Shown here: positions 32,676 to 45,969 of the stretch, piece by piece
Layout of the letters: each line of letters opens with the position of its first letter
Numbering within the stretch: the stretch's first letter is position 1
Assembly: GCF_032854445.1 (NCBI RefSeq)
Contig: NC_088299.1
Span: forward strand, 12,393,608-12,457,607
Reading direction: 5' to 3'
From: Liolophura sinensis
Taxonomy: Eukaryota; Mollusca; Polyplacophora; Chitonida; Chitonidae
DNA length: 64,000 nucleotides
The notes under the pieces: generated by a model
Databases searched by the model: none
Told to the model about the DNA's origin: nothing
The model's input: the letters and a program-made list of their open reading frames with translations, nothing else
Program-made: the position numbers and the translations under genes

Positions 32676-35600
32676 TTAAAACATGAAGTATCTCTGCGCA
32701 AGCGCGAGTCGGTTAGCCGGAGGGCACGTTAGTTGCTCTTCGTCGTCGTCTTCGGTTTTTTTAATGGTTACCTTGTAGGAGCCTGGATCAACTGTGGACA
32801 GATAAACATATGTGTTACTTGTCATTAGCACATGTGCAAGAAGATACATGTATTGTAGTGTTATTGGTAATTACCACGTATATTTTTATATTATTTAAAT
32901 TGTCGATTTGCACCGTCATTCTTCAGACTTTTTGCACTTGAAGAGAAGTATTATGGGTGGAAGTACCCGGAGTAAACCACCTTCTGGTAAGTTACTTGCA
33001 AATTTAACCACGTGAGACATAGTCCTTACGTCAGATTGCTGGGAGGCGAGGAGTCTTCAGTGAACTTCGTGTAAGAAGACACAAGAGAGGACCGTCGACC
33101 AAGGTTTGAAGGAAAAGACTGCAACTGGATTTCATTTTCATCAATTTTTTCTAGCATACACATGTAGTGTATTTCAGCGAAATCATGCGTATCAAGACAG
33201 CGAAAGTGTGCTATTTCAAAGCAAAGAGGACGCAAGGGTTTCTGGTCAGCGCAACTCTTTGTAAATTCGTTGTACAGGCTGTGTGACACTGAATGTAGTG
33301 AATACATACTACCTTGACATGTGGACTTCCAAAGTCAAGTCTGGTGCAACCACGTTTGACTCGCAAAACGTGGCACTCAGTGGAGTGAATACGTCGACAA
33401 TCGGCTGATTCTAATTGGCTTAGTGGTTTCTACACAAGAGCTTGCTTACACTGGAGCATACTCCTTACAGCGCATGAGCCGTTCTCTATTCTAACGCTAC
33501 ATCATTACCACCACTTGACATGTTTGACTTTTGGAACCCACTTTTGTACTTTTAAACAGCATTCATCATTGAATGGTTTTAGACGTCAACTGGAATCATG
33601 TTTAGCCTACTTTAGATAAAGAGACGCATGTGTCTCAAATATTAATAGACAAAAAGGTTCAGGCAGATTTTATGTTGCCTCATCATCGTGTGTGATCTTG
33701 GTGTTTTTCACATTTTCTGAATACAAATGTTTGTGAGCGGCAGTAGGGTAAACCGCGGGTAGAAAGCTTAGCATGCTATCCCGCGGAGAGCCAATTAAAT
33801 TTCAATAACCTCATTTGCTGGTTGTCGTGTTTTTTTTAACTACACACGCTAAGTAACGTCCGACAGCAAGAAATTTCCCGGAAGTAATCAATGACTTACT
33901 TTTGATTTGCGGTAAACAGTCATTTAAAATCATGCTTTTCTTGTTCAGTCCGCGACAACCCTTAACTGGTTCCAACTTTTTGCTTAAGCCATACTGGCTA
34001 GCGACGCCCTTCTTTATGGAAATCTATTAGAAACATATGGTAAGAAATAAATAAATAGATTATGACATCATCGACAAAGTAAGAAAACATCGTTCAGTTT
34101 AAACTTAAATTTCCGTCAATACAAGGCTATTAGACTAGTGTAAACAATAATATAATCAACTCTCCATATTAATGATGTAAAGAATAAAAAATGTGTGGTA
34201 TTAAAATCGTACATTTATGAAGAAGGCAACACTTCTACACAGGATGATAGCTGGAATTGCCCAAGAAATGATACGAGCAAAACATTTTGAGTTGACCATA
34301 CCATTTTGGTTTTGAATTCGAATCCGATTACAAGATATCTCTTTTGAGGCTAAGCCATCTACTGAGAGAGTTACAATAGTTAACTGCCCTTCTTCAGGTG
34401 TTGCGTGAGAAGATCTTCACATAGAGCGACAACTCTGGATTGTGAGTACTCTACCTCAGACACAAAAGCCACTGAGTGATTTCCAATTGCTTTTCCATAA
34501 GCACCAAACATTTTCCGCTGCTTAACCGGTTCTGGTGTTGGGATGGAAGCGTTTGGCATACCTGTAAACCCAAACATTTTCAAAGTCATAATTCAAAGTC
34601 AATCACGTTTAGCAACAGAAAAAAATACAAACACTGATAAAATTTTTATAGTAGAAAACAAATGGAAAACAGATAAATGCGTCACCGAAAAACACACCAA
34701 AAATTATTTTTACTTTTTGTTTTCATTTTTAAACTGAATTAAATGCGATCAAAAGCTGAACTTCTGCGCTGAAATTTTTTGTGGAGATGTTAAAAAGGTA
34801 TCTTATTTCTATTTTCTCTTTTATACCTTTATTCAATTTTCAGACGTCATTATGTAACAAAAAGCCATCCATAACTGCATTATTATTATTCAGTCACAAA
34901 AATGTGTAAAACAAAAAGCAATATTACTCCAGTAATGCAGTATAAAATATAGGAAGTATTTGCAGCACGATGGACACGACGTTAACAATCTATGCGTCGA
35001 AACAGACATTCGTATACCAGCCGTCGACTAATAAGGACGTTTGAGGTCAATAATAATTGACCTCAAATAATAATTCGTATATAAAGTCAGAAAAAAGGCC
35101 GGAATCATGCAAAGAGAAGCAGTCAGCAGTTTTCAATGACGTTGAAAAGACGCAAGGTATGTTCTGTGCGACTGAGTGAAATCAGTATCCAAATCGTGTA
35201 CCATGCTAGAATGTTAGTTGTCGATAACAAAATGTGTATCTGGGTTGCACTTTGATTACAACTGTTCATATATCCAACGAGGCGATCTAATTCAACGCGA
35301 TGAATATACAGCCCCTAGCATCAGGTTAAGAGGCACCAGACACAACCATGAAGCAGAGCACCATAGATTCGACCGGCAAAAGTGAAGGTGTAGAATAATG
35401 GTAGATTTGGATAATGTGTTTTCCCTTTCAGTGTACAACTGACCCATCTGTGCCCAGGCTATTTGTCCTCCTTTGATGATCATCTCAGGCTTGGCGCCGA
35501 AGAAGGCAGGCTTCCAGAGTACCAAATCGGCAAGCTTCCCTATCTGAAAACGACGAAGGTATAAACGAAGTGAGTGGAATAGAATTTGAGTACATGGTGA

Positions 35601-38600
35601 TTATTGGGGCACAGATCATGTGATGCGAAATCCCGTTTCTCATCGTGAATGTTTTACAAAATGATACGACTGACACGTGAACACATCATACATCATAAAT
35701 CTCGATATAAGCGTGATTTCACCTCATTCTCAAATAGAACCAATCCTACTTCCTTCGTCAGGTCGAGATATCAGATCTATATACATATGATCCATTTTGG
35801 GGGGGCCGGACTCCTTTCAGAGGTCAACCCATCGTTTGATTCAGAATATATTTATTTATTTGATCGGTATTTATGCCGTACTCAAGAAAATATTTCCCTT
35901 ATACGACGGAGGCCAGAAGTATGGGGGGAAGAAACCTGAGAGGGCCCGAGGAAACCCACGACCATCCGCAGATGCTGACAGACCTTCCCACGGATGACCG
36001 GAGAGGAAGCCAGCAATAGCCTGATTTGAACTCACAGCGACTGATTTGGTGAGAGATCATTGTGTTACGCTAGCACGCCATCTAATCGGCCACGGAGGAC
36101 CCTCCCACTAAAGATGCACATTCTCTCTTTCCGCGCATGGTACCATACAGCTGTCAGACTGGTTGTGCATTTACACAACCCTTCCTCGACAGTACAGCAC
36201 TTTAAGACCTCTTAAATACCGTGTTCTCCTTTTGTCCCACTATTCAGACAGTTAATTTGAAAGAAAACGCTGACCACCAATAATAGCATAACAAACAGAT
36301 GTTGCATATGATGGCAAAGTGATATTATTGTTTATATTGTCCGCTAGTCATTCATGTATAGTAAGATTTGATAAGTAAAACATTCTTGAGTACAGTGTGA
36401 ACACAACTCAAATAAATAATAAAGAAATTTATAAATCAGAGAGCGCAATGCGCAATATTAACATATGCCAACTGACCTCCACAGATCCGATCACATGAGC
36501 CATACCGTGAGTAATAGCTGGGTTAATCGTGTATTTCGCAATGTACCGTCTTACTCGAAGGTTGTCGTTGTTACCCTGAAAAAGATAAGACGCTACATAG
36601 TTGTAACCGATTTGCGGTCCCAGGCTGAGAGGCATGCGCATTTCAAAAGTACCCCCCCCCCCCTCCACCGCAACAAACCACAACTCTCCGCGCAATCAAG
36701 AACGAGAAGTACACCATTCGTCCCAAAAAACAACACCTCCAAAAGAGCTACTACTGGCAGCATCAAATAATAGCTTTATATGATTCAACAGGAATTGGGA
36801 CACAAAAATAAACAATCAAAAGGACAATAAAAATATACAAAACTGCCCATAATGTCAGAATACAGTCGTTACGTCACCTCCTCCTCCGGAAGAGCTCCTC
36901 TGAACCGTTTCATCTTGTCTGCTGTCTGCCAGGTCCGCGTTACAACCTCACCAATTCTGCCCATTGCCTATAAATAACATGTAATGTCGTAAATGCAATA
37001 TAGCAAAAGGAATATAACTATATGCGTGGGTTAGCAACTTGGATCGAACAATTCAAGATTTCCTGCAAGAGCCAGCGAAGTTTGTGCTATCTAAATCGCA
37101 CATACTGGCCACTTTGTGAGGTGAAGGTGTCCCCCAGTCCACAACGAAAAGCCAGTCTGTCAAAATTCAACAAGATGTACTCTATTAGATGGTTTAACGT
37201 AAGCATAGACAAGTACTTGTTTTAGCGGAATTATAACATAATGCCTTATGCTACGCTCCATACACATTTGTCTGTTAATTTGTAATAAATGATGTGAAAG
37301 AAATATTAATTAATCTGTACTTTTCCACACTTGCCTATCGTTTAACATTGTAGCTATCCTTCCGAATAATTAATATGGGACGCCGTTAAGTAAGGCTAAC
37401 TAGGATCTTACATAGGCGACGTGTTGAATAAAACAGCTACGTAGGCACCTACGTTGTATATTTTACAGTTGCAATCAAAGTGAAACTGAAATACGTATTT
37501 CCAGTCACAACTTACAAAGTGCCATGGTATTCCATGTGGATACTGATGGAATTTACCACCCGAGAAAACTGTTAACTGCTTTTAAATCCTTAACACGAAA
37601 GTCTTTGGCATATTTACATAATCAACTAGCATCGAAAGTTCTGCAACATCTGGATAACTTCTGGATACTTTGATAGTCGAAACTACTAAGACTAATTTAT
37701 AACACTGGTAAGTCAAGCAGGCTATATGACTTAGAGCATAGACAGTAAAACCAGATGAAACCAACATGTTGATAACGTCGTGGAGAATGTAGATACCTGT
37801 GAATCCGAAGCCATCATGCTGATAGCCCCTATATCGTGGAGAATGTCCTCGGCAGCAATCGTCTCCGCTCGGATACGGGACTCGGCAAAAGCGACGTCCT
37901 CCGGGAGGTTTCTGTAAAAAAAAAAGATCCCTGCATAAATGGAAATGTTAAAGAGGTTTCGTCATGTCTGCCGATGATGTGAAACAAGAATTTGACATCA
38001 TGAATAAGGGGTAAAAATATTGCAAGGAATGTCCGTCTTTGTAACTAGTTAACTGTTTTAATCAATGACAAGCCCGCTTATCTTAGAAATTGACATAAAA
38101 TCAAAATGTAACAGTTCGTCATTCCCGAAAAACTAATGGGTAGATGAGCGGCCATGCGGACGGACGGACGGACAGACGGACGGACATGATCACCACAAGC
38201 TATAGACAATGAACAAAATCACACATGCAGCACAATCCTCTCTATAATTACATATGCCTAGAACACATCGAAAGGACCCATTCCTGAAGTTAATCTGGAA
38301 AACAGTTCAGTTCAATTCGTTCACTTGTCGGACATGACTGATTTGTCTTGCTCGACTTATTTATCTGACTTGACTTATTTGCTCGACACATTTGTCTGAC
38401 TTGACTATCTTACAGGACTTGAATGTTTGGTCAAACGTCACTCGTTTGTCTCACTTGAGTCGTAATTGACTCTCCTCACTTGTATGACTTGACTCATTTG
38501 TCTGACTACACTCATTTATTGTACCTGACTCATTTATCAGACTTGACTCACTTGTCCAGATGATGACACACCATCAACATGTCCAGATGCTCATCGATAG

Positions 38601-41600
38601 TGTTTTTCGTGTATGGTCGGGTGGGATTTGTAGACGACGGTAAGACGTTAGCCTCTCCACACACTTTCATGATGTCAGGCGCGTGACCACCACCAGCGCC
38701 CTCTGAGTGGTAAGTATGGATTGTCCGCCCCTTAAAAGCATCAATGGAATGTTCGACGCATGCGCTTTCATTCAAGGTGTCGGTGTGAATGAGAGTCTGA
38801 AAAGAATGGTGAGGGAAGTCAGTTTCGCATCGTCACCTGTATGATACGTCATGACGTTGTGTCACTTTATCTCTGTGAGGTACATCCGTCGTACACAGGT
38901 GGCCATGTAAGTGTGCAGCGAGCAGCAACCCTCATACACGTCGGTACTGCTACGAATGTCCTGTTAGGTATTTTACATTTATTTTAGCAATTAATTATAA
39001 GATATTCTGTTATCATTGCTGCTGTTTTATTTTAGTAAAATTGAGTCAAAGTTCTCTTTGGGAAACGAGGGAAAAGAAGAATTGACGAAATAATCAGCAA
39101 AATGTGGAGACTATAGCATATACGTCAGCGAATTATAACAGACACGGTGAAATAACGGTTTCCTCATATCTGAATTAAAACGAAAGGTTAGGGTTATCGT
39201 ATCGGTACGTGTACATGCACGTAGCCTTGAGGTATTTTATTATACATATGCCCTACATAATTCGATATTTGATCAGTGGCTAACTCCGTATTTATCGGAT
39301 AATTTCTTGTCCTCCCAGATGAGTACCTGTATGTCATATTTTTCGGCCACTCGGAGGCAAGCATCAATGGCAGAAGGTGTCGTCCCCCAGTCTTCGTGAA
39401 GCTTCAACCTAAAATCAAAACAATAATATTTAACTGATTTTCACTGATTGACTGATCAAGGACAAGTTTTGGTTTTTACAAATCGTATCAGCTAAGCAAA
39501 CAACACGAACAAATCAATACATGTATCACTGCTCAAACCAAGTAGGCTATACTTACATAGTGTGTCATATTAAAGGGAAATAACTCTGGTTTAATTACCA
39601 GGATCTTTCTCAAACGCTGGAAACGAGGATGAGCCGGATGATCATATAGGTAAACATACACTTTAAGGGTAGATCTTTTTCCACCTCACAACTCACCAAA
39701 GGAAAAACCAGAAAAAATATTGCTTTAATGTCTATCGTATATATAAGGAGACTGATGTCAACACGCAACCACCAAAATGAGTGTCACTATTGAGTTTTAC
39801 ACACACGAAAGACTTTCGTTTTGTTTTACTGTTTTTTTTCTTTCGTGGGAGGTCATTTTCTTTACCCAGCTGCCCCGGCAACGATCTGGTCCTCAAGGTC
39901 GACGGCCAAACTGTCCGATTTAGAAGAGTTTCCTTTTCCGGTAAATCCAAAGTTAAGCGGAAAGGCGTCGGTACTTTGCAGCATGTGACTGAAGAGCGAA
40001 AAATTAACATGATCAACAATTGGCAAAACAAAATTGAACACAACAGATATTATATAAATAAGATGTGAACATAAAGCGCCTTATTTAAGCATTGCCCTGT
40101 GCGCCTTTTTCACACATAGAAAATAGCCTGTACAAACATAATGATGAAGTAGGTTAGGTAACGTCTTCATCCACTTCGACTTGGTGCACAGATACACGGG
40201 TTCAAATAAGTGTCACGTGATCATCAAGTGTACGTGTATTCATACCGTAGCATAACAGATTATATATTATCCCATAAATATATAAAATGTAATTAAATAA
40301 ATATATTTATTTATTTATTCGATTAGTGTTTTGGGCCGTTTTCAAGAATCTTTCACTTATGCGATGGCGGCCATAAACATGGGAAAGAGAAATCCACCAC
40401 CTTTCCACGTACGGTCAAGCAGGAAGCCAGCATGAGTTGCATAGACTCGAACTCACAGCGGTCGCTTTAGTGAGAGGGTTGTGGATCACTGAGCCGCTCT
40501 GGCACACTAACCACGGAGGCCCCTTTAAGGTATACGAATACACATGGGGACATGTTCAAATAACATAGCATGTGGTCACACCATCCCAGTCAGGCTGTAC
40601 AACACGTATACACAGCATACGGTAACCTTGTTACCACTTGCTGCAGTAGGTTCATTACACGCACACGCAAAATCTGCGTCATTTTAATGTTTTCTTCTCC
40701 TTACATTAAAATAACCGTGCTGAGACAATCCTACAGACTGACAAATTATCTGTAACTTAAAAGGCCTATCTCGCATCTTACACCATTAATAGGAAGAGAT
40801 GTTAATCTACTCTTACAATAACCCCATTCTTGATCTAGTTATGTACTTTACTTTTAACTTTAGCATCTCTATTAGTTGCTCTGTCGTTCTGTCGCTTGGC
40901 TGTCTGTTTGACTGTCTGTCAGATTTCCTACGTCAAAGCTGCCTTTTAACATAGGCCACTGATTTGCCGTGGGGCCTGAGTGTAAAAGGACACGAAAACA
41001 TTATCCGCGATATCATAGCTATTGCGAATATGCGCTTGTCTTTTGAGAGAGTTCAGCACAAATATGTATTTCATATTTACATATACAGGGGTACTGAGCA
41101 CACGTCTTGCTGACGGGTTAATATGATTCTAACGATAAGCCTTAATTTACTAGGTTTGACTAATTAACATACCGAATATGATTGGGTCCGGGCGAGCACG
41201 TGGTCGCATTGGTTCCCGTAGCGGGTCCAGTGCCCCCACCATACATAGTTGTTATCCCGGAAGCAATGGCCTCCCTGCAGAGCTGAGGGCAGATGAAGTG
41301 GACGTGACAGTCCAGGGCCCCGGCCGTCAACAACTGACCCTCTCCGGCAATAGCCTCAGTGCAGGCTCCCACCACCAACCCCTGCACGAAGGGAAATATT
41401 TTTATCATTTGTTCTTCAACTCCCTACGTCACGCGCGACGTTACTTTACTTTAATCGAGACCATTAATCAGAAGTAACTTGTAACTTCAAACTAGAATAC
41501 GTAAACGAAATACTTTAAATACCTTCGCATTTTCACTAGTTTGTTTGAACAGAGTTAAATTCATTCAAATAGAGTATTCCATTTTAAGGGGACTTTATAT

Positions 41601-44239
41601 ATGGAACATAATGGTAGTGTTGGTCATCAGAAGCCTACCCACTTAGCTCTAACTCAAGTTTTGTTATAGTTCTTACATAGTACATCTACATAGTACAGAA
41701 AACACGTCACAAGAACTACTTGTCATTGGCCAAATGTAAACGACAAAGTGGAAAAGTCCCTGCCTGGTCACTGACCAATGTTAAATTGCTCCACAAAGAC
41801 GACCACTGAAGTAAAAATATTTACATGCTCTCATTTCTATTCCAGAAAGATTGAAAAATCTGTTAAGGTATTTGTAGATATCCGCTCCTTTAGGCATTCT
41901 CAAACTAACTCAGTGTTAAGTAAATGTACAAGTAAATTTGCACTTATAATATTTTTCTCTATATACGTGTAATAGGGGTTATATGTGTGTAATAGGGTCT
42001 TCCCGCTTGGATCTAGGCCACTAGCATAAGCAAACAGAATTGTATGCCGTCATTATTGGCTTAGTCGCCTTACCTGAAAATTTGAAACAGGTTTACAAAT
42101 AAATGTTAAAGGTTCAGTAAGATTCTCTGTTTGCAGTTCATTTCTATTTTGAACAGGTCTGCTACATGAGCGTTCTGATTAATTCTTGTTCCAGATTCGG
42201 TTAAAGTCATATTCCTCGACATCGCATGCACGGCTCTCTATACTGGCTTTTCATCTTTGCCACCACTCTAGGCTCGAATCTAAGGACTTCAAGTGCCTGT
42301 TAAATCGTATTGTGCATACTAAGAAAAAAGTTTGTTTGCTATAAAGGATACATGAAAAGCTTGCTTTTTATTTCTTCATGTGGACTTCAGGATTTGTCCT
42401 AACATATATACAAGAGTACAAGAAGTTTCGCAGTTTTCTGCTTAAAGCCTAAAATGGCTTTATTCAAAAGTATAAAGGCCCGGAAATAATATAACCTACA
42501 GACGTAGACGATGATAGGTGTCCTAACTAGGTGTTAGGAGGAACTGTCCGAATGGATTGGGGAAGGGCGTTAAGGTGGTCCCACATTCCCAGTAGGTTCA
42601 TCAATAACGTCATTTCCGAAAATTAAGAGATATAAAATATGTCTTAAAAACAAAATTTTGTCCCTGTTTTTTGGCATAACTTTCTACGTCTCACTTAAAA
42701 CCATAACTTCCGATTTATAAATCCTTTACATGTACCCTTTAACATCACTTAATGTTTCACCACCTTACCTTGGACTTGTTCATGATTTTTGTCCACAATT
42801 TATACTATAGCGGCTGTTGTGATGCAATGCGGTCATATGCGCTGTGCCGCATGCGCTGTCGGGAAGTACACATGATAGGGTTGTTCGACTGTATGCAGAG
42901 CACTTATGACAGAGTCTTACTGTTCAAACTGAATGGCCTGTTACAGCCGGGTTTTTTTTGTGTGCTCCACTTTATCGCTGAATACTTGTTTCGAATTTTA
43001 ATACCAGTCACAATGAACGCCTATTCCCGCCTATTCCCGCCTATTTTTTAATCGGCCCTTTTTACTGTAAATCATGTCTTTTGATTTGAATAATAGCCGA
43101 CAAAATGTGATGTGATTTCCTGAAATCTTCTTATTTTTTCTATAGCTTAAATTATACATACACAAAAGAAACCCGACTCTTTTTTTTAAATTAAGTATTA
43201 AGTTTTCACACTGTTGTGAAAATAACTTTGTTTACTTACTGGAGTCACGCCTTCCATCACGTCTGGGTTACCAGCTTTTCCAATGCCAGCAATTTTACCA
43301 TCCTGAAAAGATAAAGAAAACCATTTGCCTCTTGGATGAACTCTGACACATTACTCTGTAAGCTACGCTCCGCCCCCGTCTGCATTTGAGTATTAATGAT
43401 CATATTAAAGTGACTCAATATGAGCTTTACGCAAGACGCTATTTCCATCTAGTTTTGCTAATGGGCATATGTGTATCTTACCTTAATCCCTACATCCGCT
43501 TTGATAACTCCTGCCACAGCGTCCACGATAAGGGCGTTGGTTATGACAGTATCTAGAGCCTTGGAGGCAGGGATATTAGCGGCCTGACCCATGCCTTCAC
43601 GCAGGACCTAGGGTAGAAAGTCATTGAATCACATCAGTAAAATCCCCCTATGACACTGTGACATAGGGTAGGAGATTAATGACTGATTTGTATGAACATT
43701 TTTTGGAGCAATTATATCCCTCGAGCTTAATCCAGTTAGAAAGTCAATGCCACAATAGACAATTTAAAATTCAAGTAAGCATCATCGGATAGACTGTTTA
43801 CAACTATATCTAAGAGCACTTTTATCCATATTTTTACACTTCTTAAACTGAAATTAAATGCGACCATACGTATGTTTGAATTCTAAAGTGGACTTTGTGG
43901 ACCATTCTGTCAAAGACCATGGCGTCAGGTCACGTTTCACATTATCTAAGTAATATTTTTCGAGGATAATAGGAGCTATTCTAACATTAAACGCTGTGTT
44001 TAAAGGAAAAAAAAAACTCTTGTGACGTCACCTCAATCTACATGTATAACACCAGTTACATGGTTCACAAAGCTAACCACAGAATTCAAAATATTTAAAT
44101 GCATTTAACTCTAATGCATTTAAAACATCTGCAAGAAGTAGATGGAAGTGTTTTTAGGCATAGTTTTCAGTTATCCACTCCGTGAGCCTTGCTTCATTTC
44201 CTCCTGCCTTTCACGTTAAGACTTTACATGATCAAATAA

Positions 44240-44271
<32 letters not shown>

Positions 44272-45969
44272 ATAAACCGATAGGCCTACTCCATTGTCCA
44301 GGATGAATAAACCACGATCAGTCTCTCTTGTTGTCTCGACATTTAATGACACCTTAAGGCTGTAAGCTTCTGAAATGTACACGTTGTGAGCTATTTGGAC
44401 GTCAGGAGTAGAGTTTACCTTTCCACCGCCGAATTTACATTCATCTCCGTACACAGTGCAGTCTTTCTCCACTTCTATGATCAATGATGTATCACCCAGC
44501 CGCACCTTAGTTGATGTAAGAATTTAAACAATGAAATTCATATCAGTATTTTCGACCAAAAGCATGAGCACTGTGAATATACATGACATTTGGGGATCAA
44601 TGTTGTCGCGATGAAACAAGCTCATGCACTATGAAGTAAATGCTGAGCTTTTGTCATCACAGGAATTTTGCATATGCAAGTTACTGCCCCTGCGTCGAGT
44701 GTTTTAATAAATGCCGAGGCTTATAAACACGATGTCTAGTCCCTAGAATGATAAGAAAACACAAGAGAATTTTATCCTCCATTTACGAATCAGTTTTAGA
44801 AGGAAATGAAAATATTCAGTTCCTGCCATTGTGGCAATAGGGCCGTCGTTTATTCGTGTGGTGTAAAACAATCTGGTGACTTATCTCGCGTCTTAATTAG
44901 TAAATTAGTTAAATATATAATACACCTTGGATTTTGCAAATTGGAATAAAAATAGACTTCATTTTGGGGAAAAGGGTCGTTTGACACCTATTCATAAGCA
45001 TGCATATATACAAGTTCTGAAATTCAGAAAGGGGAACAGACTGTAACGTTAAACTAATACTAGTTCTAGGTAAAGGAAAAAAACCGGCTGGGTTTGCATC
45101 AGTTTCTACATTTAATAAGACAGGAAGATATGCAAATAGTTTACACGTCAAATCACAAAGACATCCTATTGCCTCGCAAACGTCAGAAAACCATAATTGT
45201 CCCTACGTCTATAGAAATATCTCTGCACCCACGAACTTATGTAATAAGCGATAATAAACTCAGCATAGCCCTTAACGAAATACGTGTATTTTATCAGAAG
45301 ATCATTTTAGCTTCAATTTACGCTTGTAACATGGCATATTCCTATCCTGTGCTGAATTACTAATCCTTTCAAATCGCCTATATGTGGAAGTTACAGCCAA
45401 ATCTAAACCCACGACATTTAGGAAAAGTCTTAATCACCTTGTCCCCAACTGTGGGTCCGTAAATGCTCGCGTAAGTGTCTCGTGGTATGGTAGCAGTACT
45501 TTTCATTTCCCTTACGGAAGTCTGCAAAAAATGCGAATGGTTTTTTGTGTTTAAACAACATCATTAGACAAAGGAACACGCACGAATTATTGAAGCATAT
45601 AGTGGCATGTATAAATATAAGATTTAACTTTCAGTGTTAAGTACACGTGCCATAATTATTTTAAGCGTACATCGTATTTTTTTTTCTGTCTTTTTGTATT
45701 AAGTGCCAAGTTTTAAGAGCAAAATACAACGTGAAAACATCATTTATAATTAATTCTTGCATTACTTTTTATCGATGTTGTCCTTCAGATGACGTTAAAA
45801 CCCCTCTGATGACAAAGAGAGACAAATGAAAAATTTCAAAAATCCACCATTTCTCGTATCTACCTCAGGAACATGACGGAAGCCCATCTTGACGGCTTTG
45901 TCCACAATTTGTTTGACTTTCTTGAGATCGACTTTTCCATCACACAGGCCATTGCCACCTCGTACAATT
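32676..45969 (-). CDS. Urease alpha-like catalytic part, exons 8-23 (residues 236-859)
   Basis: The alpha part begins near '[18 protein letters not shown]' (exons 9-10). Nickel ligands and catalytic residues are all present in my joined numbering: His416 and His418 ('DCHVHF', exon 13), Lys503, the carbamylated lysine, and His505 ('LKLHEDWG', exon 15), His532 ('HTDTLNES') and His558 ('[12 protein letters not shown]', exon 16), the mobile-flap Cys605 and His606 ('MLMVCHHLD', exon 16), and Asp646 ('MMASDSQ', exon 17). From Lys503 on each sits 13 positions after its jack bean counterpart, so the core has no insertion or deletion. Exon 14 (39866-39988) is overlapped on the other strand by a meaningless ORF, and exons 22 and 23 are too short to stand out as ORFs. 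Confidence 0.96.

Noticed and set aside
34380-34454. Apparent end of urease reading 'LTQHLKKGS' then stop
   Set aside because: This is intron read-through. A GTAGAG donor after 'VAFVSE' joins in phase to the exon at 33900-34023, which continues the conserved C-terminus.
39781-40068. 95-codon plus-strand ORF
   Set aside because: It is antisense to urease exon 14 (39866-39988), whose minus-strand frame carries the conserved 'NFGFTGKGN' motif.
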